A stretch of DNA of 39,186 bases from Clostridia bacterium (GCA_900752095.1 CAADUD010000150.1:1-39186); one strand, 5' to 3'. Positions 6,460-15,886 are shown, numbered from the stretch's first letter. The notes: generated by a model from the sequence alone, not told the origin. Program-made: numbers and translations.

Positions 6460-9117
6460 ATGAAACTTTTTACAGAGAAAGGAATCGTACAGAAGATAAT
6501 TATTGCTGTAATTATAGTAACACTCTTAAACTTTATGATACCAACTGTTTCTTCAGCTTTTGATGTTGGTGGACTTTTATTTGAACCAATTACTGATCTA
6601 GTCACAACTATAGGAGATTCTATTCTATCAGCATTACAAAGATTTTTGTATGATGGGAATTTAGGAAATTTTCAATCTGAAGGTGGAGTAGTGAAATCAA
6701 CTGCTTCAGGATTAGCAAATATCCTTTTGGGAGCTAACTGGTTTATTTCTGTTCAAAGTGATGAACAAAATCCTATGTTTCCAGAAATGGTATATGAAGG
6801 AGGAGATCCTAACGAAGTAGTAATTAATGAGTCTGAATTTGATGGAGTTAGTTTATATGATGCAGCTGCATTCCTTATAAATCCTTTTGTGGGCTTAGGA
6901 AATATAGCTTTAAAATTTACAGGTATTAGTAAAAATTATGTAATTCCTACTATCCAATATTCTATTGATAAGATATTTGCAGGAGAGATACCTGCGTTTG
7001 ATGTTAATTTTATTAATCCATCAGTTGGAATGGATGATGAGGACAAGCAAGACCTAAATATTGCCTACCAATTACAGGGAGTCATTTCAGACTGGTATTA
7101 TGCTTTAAGAAATTTGGCAATTGTAGGACTATTATCTATTTTGGTATATGTAGGTATCCGTATTATTATTTCTAGTACTGCATCAGATAAAGCAAAATAT
7201 AAGCAAATGTTAAAAGACTGGTTAGTGGCATTGTGTTTATTATTCTTTTTGCACTATATCATGGCATTCACTTTAGAAATGATTAATGTTGTAAATGGAA
7301 TGATTGCAAATAGTACTACTTCTATTCCTGTGGTAATTCATACTGAAGGAGCTACCATAACTAGCTTTTTTGATGGTGATATTAAGTTTAAAACAGACAT
7401 GATGGGACTTACTAGACTACAAATTCAATATGAAGATTTTTCAAGTAAAATAATTTATCTTATTATTTATATTGGTCTTCTAGTATACACAGTAAAATAC
7501 ACTTGGATTTACATGAAAAGGACAATTACCATGATGTTCCTAACATTAGTAGCACCATTAGTAGCACTTACTTATCCAATTGATAAATTAAATGATGGAA
7601 AAGCACAAGCTTTTAATACATGGATTAAGGAATACATATTTACTGCTTTATTACAACCATTTCATTTAATTTTATATTCTATATTGATGGGATCGGCATT
7701 AGGAATTGCAACTACAAATCCAATTTATGCATTATTAGTTATTGCATTTATGGGACCAGCAGAAAAAATGTTACGTAAATTCTTTGGATTTGACAAAGCT
7801 TCTTCTCCAGGAACTCTAAGTCAAGCAGGGGCAATGTTTGGAGGAGCTGCAGCATTTAAAATGTTACAAAAATCAGCAGGATTTATTGCTAATAGAAAAC
7901 ATAGTAGCGGAAAAGGAAATGATGTTAGAACAAAAGATACACCAGTAGAAGATAGAAATGCACCAGATGGATATGATGCATTTACTAATAGACAAATTCC
8001 TACTACAAATGAACAAGGTAATGGTGATTCAAGCTCTACTAACCAAGCAAGAAATATCAATAGAAACCAAGAAACAGAAGCTTTACCAAGAGGTACAGAA
8101 ACTGGACAAGAAGGACAACCTCCTTTGCAAGGTTCACAAGATGATAGTTTAGTAGAAGGAATGCATATGTCATCTAGTGGTTTATGGTTACCAGATGAAT
8201 CTTTGAATATAAGGCAAAGAGAGCCAGAAAGACCACAACCACCAGAAGAAGGAGAACAAGGAGAAGGACAAAATGACAGACCATCAAGATTAAGAAGCGC
8301 AGGACAAACAGCTTGGAGATTATATCGAGCACCAGCAAAAGCCGGAGTAAGACAACTAAAAGAATGGAAAGATAAGCATTTTGGAGATAAAGACAGAACA
8401 ATAAGAACATTAAAATCAGCAGCAAAAGGAACATTAAAATTAGGAGGAAGAATAGCTGCTGCAGGAACCATGGGAGCGATTGGTATTGGTATGGGAATCG
8501 CAGGAGACGATTTAGAAGATGTATTAACTATAGGAGCAACAGGAGCAACTTTAGGAGCAACTTTAGCACCTAGTGTTGGAAGAAGTATGGTAAATTCTAA
8601 TTTGGCACAATCTATTGGTGATGATATGCAACATATTACACATGGAGGAAGTACGAATGCAGCAGAAATTGCTAGACAATCAGATGAATTATATCGCTCA
8701 GGTGAACTTAGGGAGTGGGCACAAGATACATTTTTAGATGAAAATGGAAATAAGTATACTGGAGAAGAATTAAATAAACTAGAAGATAGAGCAATAGGAC
8801 ATTATAATGCTGGATTTACAGATAAATCTGACATTAAGAAGGTTATGAAATTGGAAGACAAATTAAGAAAAGGATTGAATGCAGATTTACCAGAAGCAGA
8901 AAGAGACGATAAATCTAAAGCAATGGCAGAAACAATAGGAAAATTGGCAAAAGATATCCAACCAGGAAAATTGTCAGATCAAAAATATGTAGATGGAAAA
9001 CTAGATGAATTTACCAGAGGAATTCAAAAAGCAAATAAAGATTTAAGCTCTACCGAAGCTAGAAACAATGCAAAACAAATGATGAACTTAATTATGCAAT
9101 ATTATAAAAAACCTTAA
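6460..9117 (+). CDS. VirB6/TrbL-like polytopic T4SS channel protein with long cytosolic tail
   Basis: This is an 885-residue protein with an N-terminal hydrophobic segment (about 11-33), an extracytoplasmic stretch, and clusters of membrane helices near 212-235, 252-280, 330-375 and 392-440. It thus has the polytopic core expected of VirB6/TrbL/TcpH-type channel proteins. After about 470 the protein is soluble. A Pro/Gln/Glu-rich low-complexity region (about 490-620) is followed by a basic segment, a Gly/Ala-rich stretch with hydrophobic character (about 665-710) and a charged helical end. AGGAGG precedes the ATG by 5 bases. The size is at the upper end for such proteins. Function is inferred from topology and its place directly after VirB4. 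Confidence 0.75.
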   Translation: MKLFTEKGIVQKIIIAVIIVTLLNFMIPTVSSAFDVGGLLFEPITDLVTTIGDSILSALQRFLYDGNLGNFQSEGGVVKSTASGLANILLGANWFISVQSDEQNPMFPEMVYEGGDPNEVVINESEFDGVSLYDAAAFLINPFVGLGNIALKFTGISKNYVIPTIQYSIDKIFAGEIPAFDVNFINPSVGMDDEDKQDLNIAYQLQGVISDWYYALRNLAIVGLLSILVYVGIRIIISSTASDKAKYKQMLKDWLVALCLLFFLHYIMAFTLEMINVVNGMIANSTTSIPVVIHTEGATITSFFDGDIKFKTDMMGLTRLQIQYEDFSSKIIYLIIYIGLLVYTVKYTWIYMKRTITMMFLTLVAPLVALTYPIDKLNDGKAQAFNTWIKEYIFTALLQPFHLILYSILMGSALGIATTNPIYALLVIAFMGPAEKMLRKFFGFDKASSPGTLSQAGAMFGGAAAFKMLQKSAGFIANRKHSSGKGNDVRTKDTPVEDRNAPDGYDAFTNRQIPTTNEQGNGDSSSTNQARNINRNQETEALPRGTETGQEGQPPLQGSQDDSLVEGMHMSSSGLWLPDESLNIRQREPERPQPPEEGEQGEGQNDRPSRLRSAGQTAWRLYRAPAKAGVRQLKEWKDKHFGDKDRTIRTLKSAAKGTLKLGGRIAAAGTMGAIGIGMGIAGDDLEDVLTIGATGATLGATLAPSVGRSMVNSNLAQSIGDDMQHITHGGSTNAAEIARQSDELYRSGELREWAQDTFLDENGNKYTGEELNKLEDRAIGHYNAGFTDKSDIKKVMKLEDKLRKGLNADLPEAERDDKSKAMAETIGKLAKDIQPGKLSDQKYVDGKLDEFTRGIQKANKDLSSTEARNNAKQMMNLIMQYYKKP

Positions 9118-9147
9118 TTGAATAAATAAAATATGGAGGCTATAATT

Positions 9148-10056
9148 GTGGAAAAATTAATAAGATTTTGGAACCAAAATAGAAAAGATATAATAAAAAT
9201 AATCGCAATTGTAGCCTTTATTCTTATTATAATAGTAACAGTAAATACACTATTAGAAAATAATCGTTCAGATAATCAAGAAATAGATAAAAATGAAAAT
9301 AGAGAACCTAATCAATCTGTTATAACAGGTATTGAGGTGCCAACTGAAACAACGCAAGAGAATGTAAATATTATTCAGCAATTTGTAGATTATTGTAATA
9401 ACAAAGATACAGAAAATGCTTATAATTTATTATCTAGCAGTTGTAAAGAAGAATTTAATAACGATATTAATGTTTTTATACAGAATTATTATAATCAAAT
9501 TTTTCAAACACCTAAAACATATTCTATGGAATTATGGTTAAATAATGTAAGTAGTTATACTTATCAGATAAAATATTTTGAGGATAATTTATTAGCAACA
9601 GGTGGAACAAGTGTAAATTCTAACATAGAAGATTATATTACTGTAGTAAATGAAAATGGAAAAAGTAAAATTAATGTTAATGGTTTAATTAGTAGTCAAA
9701 GTGTGAATAGAACAGCTAGTAATTCTAATGTAGAAATAACAATTCATAGTAGAACTATTTATAAGAATTATGAAAGTTATAATATTAGTATAAAAAACAA
9801 TACTCAAAATAATGTGATACTAAGTGATGGTTCAAATAGCAATGATATTACTTTATTAGATGAAAATAATATTGCTTATGGTTCTTTTATTAATGAAATT
9901 CCTATTAACTTATTATCATTAAAACCAGGGCAGCAAATTAATATTGACATTGGATTTAATAAAATTTATGACACGTATAGAAATATAGAACAAATGCAAT
10001 TTACTAATTTAAATATAGAAAATCAGGGAATAGTTACAATAACAATAGACATATAA
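9148..10056 (+). CDS. Membrane-anchored NTF2-like (VirB8/TcpC-like) T4SS protein
   Basis: This 302-residue protein starts at GTG 9148, 8 bases after GGAGG (9135-9139); the in-frame ATG at 9133 overlaps that site and is unlikely. One membrane helix (about 16-37) is followed by an exported part. Residues of about 75-180 have an NTF2-like look: FVDYCNNKDTENAYNLL, then an IQNYYNQIF helix and several strands. Residues of about 190-302 form a beta-rich domain (NNTQNNVILSDG, LKPGQQINIDIGF) resembling DUF4352-type Ig-like folds. VirB8/TcpC proteins of T4SS are single-pass NTF2-fold proteins, and the position between VirB6-like and the hydrolase fits. Fold assignment by eye only. Confidence 0.5.
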   Translation: MEKLIRFWNQNRKDIIKIIAIVAFILIIIVTVNTLLENNRSDNQEIDKNENREPNQSVITGIEVPTETTQENVNIIQQFVDYCNNKDTENAYNLLSSSCKEEFNNDINVFIQNYYNQIFQTPKTYSMELWLNNVSSYTYQIKYFEDNLLATGGTSVNSNIEDYITVVNENGKSKINVNGLISSQSVNRTASNSNVEITIHSRTIYKNYESYNISIKNNTQNNVILSDGSNSNDITLLDENNIAYGSFINEIPINLLSLKPGQQINIDIGFNKIYDTYRNIEQMQFTNLNIENQGIVTITIDI

Positions 10057-10069
10057 AGAAGGTGAGAAT

Positions 10070-12811
10070 ATGGATGAAGAACAAAATCAGCAACAACAAG
10101 ATACAGTGAATAAAGTTAGCACTGATGTGAATGAAACGAAAAACATGGTAAAAGATAGTGCCAGTTTAGCTAAAAATGTGGGAACTGGTAATATGCTTGG
10201 TGTTGCCAAAGATTCTTTTAGCCTTCTTAAAAATAAAAAAGCCATAAAAACACTTATTATTCTTTTAACAATTCCAATTATTATTATTGTAGCAATAGCT
10301 TCATTTGTATTTAGTATCTTTGATGCAATAGGAAATACAGTACAAGGGTTATTGGATGGAATTACAGATTTATTTGTCATAGATAATGAAGGTGCTATTA
10401 TTATTAGTGATGAACAAGTAGATAAAATAATAGATAGTTTATTGGATTTAGGAATTAATCTGGACGACTTAAAATTAATGGGAGATGTGGATTATACAGA
10501 CCCAGATATTGAAACAAAATATAGAGAGGCATTAAGAAAATATATTAGAAAGTTTTATGAAGCACAAGTTGTTACACAGACTCTATATACAAATCCAAAC
10601 TGGTTTACAGAAGAAATATTAAACTCAGGGAAAACATATGGTAGGGTGTTTGTTTATAGAACGAAAGGTGAAGATACTGTAGAACCAGACAAAGGGGAAC
10701 CTCTAACATATAAACCATATGAAGAAATGGAACAATTAGTACAATCAAAAAATATAGAACAAATTAAAAAATATTTTTCTGTAAAAGATGAAAAATTAGT
10801 TATTCCAGAATGGACTACAACAACAGTCAATGGAGAAGAAAGTGTGGAAATTACTTTACGTAGTATGGACTATAAAAATGCAATTTCGCAATATACCACG
10901 TCAATGAATTTCTTTTTGTATTTGACAATGGTACTACAAAACCCAGAATTTACGTCCGCATTTACTGATTTGGTAAAAAATAGTGAAATTAGATTAACAG
11001 TATTAGACACTACTAGTACAACTACAGAAATTGAAACTTATACTTATACAGAACATACAAAAGGGTCTACTATTACACTTACACCAGAAGGTGAGCAAAT
11101 TTTACCAGTCAATAGTTCAAAAGATAGAAGTGAAAGAACTCTTACGATTACAAAAACAACAACTCCAACATTAAAAGTAACTTATGTAAAGACATGGTTT
11201 TGTGAACAAAGCATTACCTATCAGAAAAAAACGACAGGACCAAATGAGAGTTCTAACACGCAGGATGAAACTACAAATGAGGAATTGAAAGACGAAGGAG
11301 AACCAGCAGATCCACCAGATGGAGATACTGTAAGTTGGATTACGAATCAACAAATTACAACAACGACTACAATAACAGGAGAAACTTATCAAGAGAGTGT
11401 AAGAGGAGATGTAATAGACAGAACAGGAGAAAAAGGAAGTCAAGGAATATTAGACACCAATGGCAATGGTTATGTAGATGGAAATGAAAAAGTAGATGAA
11501 AATACTACATTTTTGGGACTATTAGATAATAAATTTAAAATACCAAATTCTTCTAGATATGAAATGGCAGGGAAACCTAGTTTAGTAAGAGGTGCAAACT
11601 GGCTTTTCCAACTATTACAAAAAGATGCTAGTTTGCAAAACCTAGAGCAAATTATGAGATATGTGTTATATAAATACACAGGCAAAGATTATGGAGTTAC
11701 TACTTTCCCGTCAGGAATTTATCAAATTAGTGATTTTACTTCAGCAGGAGGAACCTTAAAAGCATTAATACGTTATTGGGAAAATGGAAATTCTACTCCA
11801 GAATCTAGCTCAGATGGAACTAAGTATAAGGTTTTCGATGATGGATATGGAAATCCAACTGTTGGCTATGGAATAACTATCAAGTGGCAATATGATAGAC
11901 TTGTCAAACATGGGTATACTGGGTATACCAAAGAAGAAATTATACAAAAATATCAGCAAGAAGATATTTATATCGACAAAGAAATTGTAGATGCAGTAGA
12001 AGACGAAATTATTAGTGAAAAAAAAGCATTAGTACAAGGATTAGGTTTAAATCTTACGACTTATCAAGAATATGCATTAGTATTGAGAGCATATAATTGG
12101 ACATTAGATGGATTTGTAGAAGCCTATAATCAATATTGGAATCCAGAAACAGATAATGAGAAATATTTTGGAAAAGAAGTAGATTATACACATAAGTTAT
12201 ATACAGAATATATGAGCCAAACAACTTATTCTAATGGAGAATATTCCTCAGGATTAAAAAGAAGGAGAGATGCTGAATGGGCTTTATTTTCAGCAGGATA
12301 TTATACACATACAAATACATACTGGTCAGATTCTGCAGAAAGTGTAGTTAACCTAGCTCTACAATTAGTAGGACAAAATCATACATTATTTACAAGCTAT
12401 ACTACGAGTGAGGGAAAAACATTTTCAGGTGCAGATTGGTGTGCTATGTTTGTTTCTTATTGTTTTGACCAACAAGGTTTAATACCAGATGTTCTAAATG
12501 AATCTTATGTTGGATGTACAGATGAAGTATCTAAATTAAAAGCAAGAGGAGAATTTAAAAACAGTAATGCACTTGGAGGCAGTTATATTCCGCAACCAGG
12601 AGATATTATATTCTTTACAAAAAATGGAGGAATTACGTCTTACCATACAGGAATTGTAGTAAAATGTGATGGCTCTAGAGTATATACAGTAGAAGGAAAT
12701 TCGGGTTATAGTTCCGGTGCTACTAGCTGGTCAAATAGTTGGGTTGCAGAAAATAATTACCTTCTTACTTCAAATATTATATATGGATACTTTCCTGCAA
12801 GTTCTAAATAA
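10070..12811 (+). CDS. Membrane-anchored wall hydrolase: GH24 lysozyme plus CHAP peptidase (VirB1-like)
   Basis: This 913-residue protein would cut peptidoglycan locally so the secretion apparatus can cross the wall. A polar N-terminus is followed by a hydrophobic anchor (about 63-85). A long linker region (about 100-520) contains Thr-rich strands. A T4-lysozyme-like GH24 domain (about 560-700) has Glu571 in RYWENG and Asp591 and Thr597 in DDGYGNPTVGYG; the Asp-Thr spacing of six matches T4 lysozyme. A C-terminal CHAP domain (about 765-913) has Cys791 in DWCAMFVSY, His859 in SYHTGIV and VEGN downstream. The ribosome binding site is AAGGTGAG. Gram-positive T4SS hydrolases are typically two-domain (SLT plus CHAP/NlpC); GH24 in place of SLT is a variation. 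Confidence 0.85.
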   Translation: MDEEQNQQQQDTVNKVSTDVNETKNMVKDSASLAKNVGTGNMLGVAKDSFSLLKNKKAIKTLIILLTIPIIIIVAIASFVFSIFDAIGNTVQGLLDGITDLFVIDNEGAIIISDEQVDKIIDSLLDLGINLDDLKLMGDVDYTDPDIETKYREALRKYIRKFYEAQVVTQTLYTNPNWFTEEILNSGKTYGRVFVYRTKGEDTVEPDKGEPLTYKPYEEMEQLVQSKNIEQIKKYFSVKDEKLVIPEWTTTTVNGEESVEITLRSMDYKNAISQYTTSMNFFLYLTMVLQNPEFTSAFTDLVKNSEIRLTVLDTTSTTTEIETYTYTEHTKGSTITLTPEGEQILPVNSSKDRSERTLTITKTTTPTLKVTYVKTWFCEQSITYQKKTTGPNESSNTQDETTNEELKDEGEPADPPDGDTVSWITNQQITTTTTITGETYQESVRGDVIDRTGEKGSQGILDTNGNGYVDGNEKVDENTTFLGLLDNKFKIPNSSRYEMAGKPSLVRGANWLFQLLQKDASLQNLEQIMRYVLYKYTGKDYGVTTFPSGIYQISDFTSAGGTLKALIRYWENGNSTPESSSDGTKYKVFDDGYGNPTVGYGITIKWQYDRLVKHGYTGYTKEEIIQKYQQEDIYIDKEIVDAVEDEIISEKKALVQGLGLNLTTYQEYALVLRAYNWTLDGFVEAYNQYWNPETDNEKYFGKEVDYTHKLYTEYMSQTTYSNGEYSSGLKRRRDAEWALFSAGYYTHTNTYWSDSAESVVNLALQLVGQNHTLFTSYTTSEGKTFSGADWCAMFVSYCFDQQGLIPDVLNESYVGCTDEVSKLKARGEFKNSNALGGSYIPQPGDIIFFTKNGGITSYHTGIVVKCDGSRVYTVEGNSGYSSGATSWSNSWVAENNYLLTSNIIYGYFPASSK

Positions 12812-12823
12812 AGAGGTGAAAAT

Positions 12824-14176
12824 ATGAAACATATAAAAGTATGGATAACTTTATTAGTGATATTTATTATCATTTGTATTATACTTCTTGTGGTTCTATT
12901 AAATACAAATGAACCACAAGAAGATCTTACAAACCAATATTTGGAGCATATAGATGCAGATAATAATCCAGGACTTATTTTAAACGGAGTAACCCCTAAA
13001 AAAGTAAATAATGAAAATATTTATTATACAGTAGAATACTGTATAAAACAATATATAAATGATAATAAAAGTAAGTTACAGGAGGCAGTTTACAATATCT
13101 TAAATAAAGATTATATAGATCAGAATAACATTACAATAGATAATTTATTTAATAAAATAGCACCAATAACAAAAGAAGGAAATTTATTAATAGAAGAAAT
13201 GTATGAATTATCTGGCGTAAAATATAGTTACTATTATGTAAAATGTAATATTGACAATACGACATATTTTATCAATGTTAATATCGATACCACAAATGGT
13301 TCTTTTGACATAAATTTCTATGACCAGTCAGAATATGAAAATGCAATAACACAAGCAATGCAGACACAAGAATCTACAGAAAAGACGATCCCTTTAAACA
13401 AATATAATAAGGTAAATTATTCTAACCTTTCAGAAGAGGAAATTGTTAATAAATACTTAGTAGATTATGTAGAAGAGTGCTTATATAATTCACAAATGGC
13501 CTATGAAAAACTAAATGAAATATATAGAAATTTAAGATTTAACACATATGAAAAATTTCAAGAATACATTCAAGAAAATAAAACAACATTAGAAGCATTA
13601 GACGCAAATCATAGAAAAACCTACCAAGATTTTAATAATTTTGAAGAATATGAAAAATATATTCAAAATTTAGAAATTGTAGACTTAGATAAATATTTAG
13701 TAGAAAATAATGAAAATTATAAAACATATACTTGTATAGATGATTATGGTAATTACTATATTTTTAATATATATAATGTGATGGATTATGATATTTTATT
13801 AGATAATTATACAATAGAAACGCAACACTTTGTAGAAGAATACAATCAATTATCTTCTCAAGAAAAAGTAATGGTAAATATAGATAAATATTTTAGAATG
13901 ATAAATAGCAAAGATTTTGAAACAGCTTACAGTAAGTTGGACGAAACTTTTAGAAACAATAATTTGAAAAGTTTAAATCAATATATAGAATATACCAAAA
14001 AACATTTTTATGAATATAATAAAATAGAATATTTAGAATGCACACAACAAGAGAATACTTATTTATATAAAATTAAAATAACAGATGCAACTATTGCTAA
14101 GAGCCAAGAAATTTCATTAACAATTGTAATGCAACTAAAAGAAGGTACAGACTTTGTTATGTCATTTAGTGTATAA
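12824..14176 (+). CDS. Membrane-anchored protein with probable tandem NTF2-like domains
   Basis: This 450-residue protein has a basic start, one membrane helix (about 5-27) and a long exported part rich in Asn, Tyr and Glu. Its C-terminal about 110 residues look NTF2-like (DKYFRMINSKDFETAYSKL, then strands ending FVMSFSV), much like the first domain of the 9148 gene. A central region (about 205-330: YVEECLYNSQMAYEKLN, a YEKFQEYIQ helix, strands) and an N-terminal region (about 60-170) repeat the pattern less clearly. This suggests up to three such domains. It sits 12 bases after the hydrolase gene with an AGAGGTGA site. A VirB8/TcpC-like scaffold role is inferred. I do not recognise a named family. 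Confidence 0.45.
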   Translation: MKHIKVWITLLVIFIIICIILLVVLLNTNEPQEDLTNQYLEHIDADNNPGLILNGVTPKKVNNENIYYTVEYCIKQYINDNKSKLQEAVYNILNKDYIDQNNITIDNLFNKIAPITKEGNLLIEEMYELSGVKYSYYYVKCNIDNTTYFINVNIDTTNGSFDINFYDQSEYENAITQAMQTQESTEKTIPLNKYNKVNYSNLSEEEIVNKYLVDYVEECLYNSQMAYEKLNEIYRNLRFNTYEKFQEYIQENKTTLEALDANHRKTYQDFNNFEEYEKYIQNLEIVDLDKYLVENNENYKTYTCIDDYGNYYIFNIYNVMDYDILLDNYTIETQHFVEEYNQLSSQEKVMVNIDKYFRMINSKDFETAYSKLDETFRNNNLKSLNQYIEYTKKHFYEYNKIEYLECTQQENTYLYKIKITDATIAKSQEISLTIVMQLKEGTDFVMSFSV

Positions 14177-14183
14177 GGAATAG

Positions 14184-14249
14184 AAAATAGCTTTAAAATA
14201 TGTTATAATTTACAAAAAAATAAAGAAAACATATTTTTAAAGCTATTTT
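14184..14249 (+). repeat. 21-bp imperfect hairpin with an extended -10 element
   Basis: The arm at 14184-14204 pairs with 14228-14249 (21 pairs, one bulged A), enclosing 23 bases. No T tract follows, so it is not a standard terminator. The left arm runs into TGTTATAAT (14201-14209), an extended -10 promoter element for the next gene, though no good -35 box is seen. It lies 8 bases after the last membrane-protein gene of the T4SS block. Confidence 0.5.
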
Positions 14250-14339
14250 AGGTATCAAATAAAAATTATTATAAAGTAATGTAAATTACAAAAACTTGCT
14301 TACTATTTTTAGAAAATTAAATCTATAGGAGGAAAAAAT

Positions 14340-15782
14340 ATGGTAGCCAGTCAAAGACAAGAAATTATCCAAAATGCAGATTATATTATGGCAAAAGCAT
14401 TGGATAAAATAGATGTAAACACACAAAATTTGCACAATATCCAATATTATGATAAGTTCCAATTTGTGGCAACTTCCGGAAGCGGACTAGAAGAAAGAAA
14501 TATCTATATTGTAAAAATTGGTGGAGAAGAAAAAATAACATCTAAACAAAAAGAACCAAAAGAATTAGAAAATCCACAACAAGAAAAAGTACAAGAATAT
14601 AGTATTTACCAAATTTATGATAAAAATAAAAATTTAATTGCTGTGGTAGATAAAGAAGAAAATATAAATTTTACACCAGAATATGTAGAAAGTTTGCAAC
14701 AAAGAATGCCTAAATTATATCAATTGATTCAACTAACTGGCTTAAAATTGCAACTCCCAAAAGAATTAGGGGAAAATGACCTAGTTCTTACTCAAGAAGA
14801 TATCGAAAAAGAAATAACATTATATAAAAATGGAGTAATAGCAGAGCAAAGCTCTAAAACCAAAAAAGGAAAAGAACGAAAAGCAAATGGCAATAAAAAA
14901 CAAGAACAATCCAAAGAAGATAGTGATACACAAGAATTTGCAAAAAGAAAAAACATTCCTATACACAGTGTATTAAAGGTAAAATCAAATAGCAATTTCT
15001 ATAAAGATCATCCAGAATTAGAACCTAATTTATATTTCTACCGAGATCAAAATGGAACAGTAAGAGCAGAATACATAGACGAAAATGGAATACCACAGCC
15101 TTCTAAATATTTTGAACCTTCTACAACAGCATTAAGACAAGAAACCGTTAGCTTAGGAGATGATGGTAATCCAGTAACCAAAGAAGTTCCTTACCAAGTA
15201 ATGAAAACAAAAGGATTAAATAATGTGGATAAAGATATACGAGATATTAGGATGACAGTAGAAATAGATGCCTATGGATATTTAAGTATTGGAGAAGCAA
15301 GACAAGGAAAAAATGGGGAGTGGTTATCACATGAAGTAGAAATGAAAGGAAGAGATAGCAACTCACATGCAGTAAATCAAGTTACTTCTATTAAAACAAG
15401 AAGAGCAGATCCAGATAAACAAACAAATGCTTATGAAAATTTAGAAGGGACAGAAGTAGCAGAAGATGGAATAGAATTTAGTGAAATTTATCTTATATCT
15501 CATGCAGAAGAAATAGTGGAAAAATTTATAAAAGAAGGTTATCACAAAAAAGAGGCTGTTAAAATATTTGACTATATGATAGGAGAAGGAAAATTAACAG
15601 AACAAGAGGCCAAACAAAGAGTAAATGGAGAAATTGAAAAGAAAAATCTAAGAGAAGAACAAACAAAAGATAAGGATAGTACAAAAAATGAAAAACAGAT
15701 AGAAATAGAACAAGAAGAAGCAAATCAAGGAGAAGAAAGAACACCATGGGGAGACGCAATGAGAAGATCTAAAAAGTTTTAA
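14340..15782 (+). CDS. Unrecognised soluble charged protein at the end of the T4SS locus (candidate substrate)
   Basis: This 480-residue protein has no signal peptide or membrane helix and is rich in Lys, Glu and Gln. It has an N-terminal part with strands (about 35-130), a Lys/Glu-rich linker (about 165-200), a central region (about 205-350) containing YFYRDQNGTVRAEYIDENG and IRMTVEIDAYGYLSIGEAR, and a helix-rich acidic region (about 385-470). It ends in a basic tail, GDAMRRSKKF. A TAGGAGG site lies 7 bases before the ATG. It is the only cytosolic, non-ATPase product in the locus and has its own upstream hairpin/promoter and terminator. It might be a secreted substrate, a chaperone or a DNA-processing factor; no relaxase motif was seen. 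Function unknown. Confidence 0.6.
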   Translation: MVASQRQEIIQNADYIMAKALDKIDVNTQNLHNIQYYDKFQFVATSGSGLEERNIYIVKIGGEEKITSKQKEPKELENPQQEKVQEYSIYQIYDKNKNLIAVVDKEENINFTPEYVESLQQRMPKLYQLIQLTGLKLQLPKELGENDLVLTQEDIEKEITLYKNGVIAEQSSKTKKGKERKANGNKKQEQSKEDSDTQEFAKRKNIPIHSVLKVKSNSNFYKDHPELEPNLYFYRDQNGTVRAEYIDENGIPQPSKYFEPSTTALRQETVSLGDDGNPVTKEVPYQVMKTKGLNNVDKDIRDIRMTVEIDAYGYLSIGEARQGKNGEWLSHEVEMKGRDSNSHAVNQVTSIKTRRADPDKQTNAYENLEGTEVAEDGIEFSEIYLISHAEEIVEKFIKEGYHKKEAVKIFDYMIGEGKLTEQEAKQRVNGEIEKKNLREEQTKDKDSTKNEKQIEIEQEEANQGEERTPWGDAMRRSKKF

Positions 15783-15845
15783 AATATTACATATTTTGCA
15801 TGGTATATTTCAAAAAAATCTATATAAAAAATAAATGAAAGTCAT

Positions 15846-15886
15846 AAAAATCACCTTAAAACATACAATGTAAAAGGTGATTTTTA
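15846..15886 (+). terminator. Terminator closing the T4SS locus
   Basis: AAAAATCACCTT (15846-15857) pairs with AAGGTGATTTTT (15874-15885) across a 16-base loop, and the stem ends in a T run. The right arm also contains AAAGGTGA, 8 bases before an in-frame TTG (15889) of the next gene, so it could sequester an alternative start. Confidence 0.75.

Noticed and set aside
7821..8471. Long minus-strand open frame (216 codons) opposite the VirB6-like gene
   Set aside because: It is a shadow of the A-rich, stop-poor coding strand: no ribosome binding site and unnatural composition, fully inside a well-supported gene.
14340..15782. Relaxase or primase assignment for the last T4SS-locus gene
   Set aside because: No HUH histidine cluster, catalytic Tyr motif or TOPRIM-like motif is visible.
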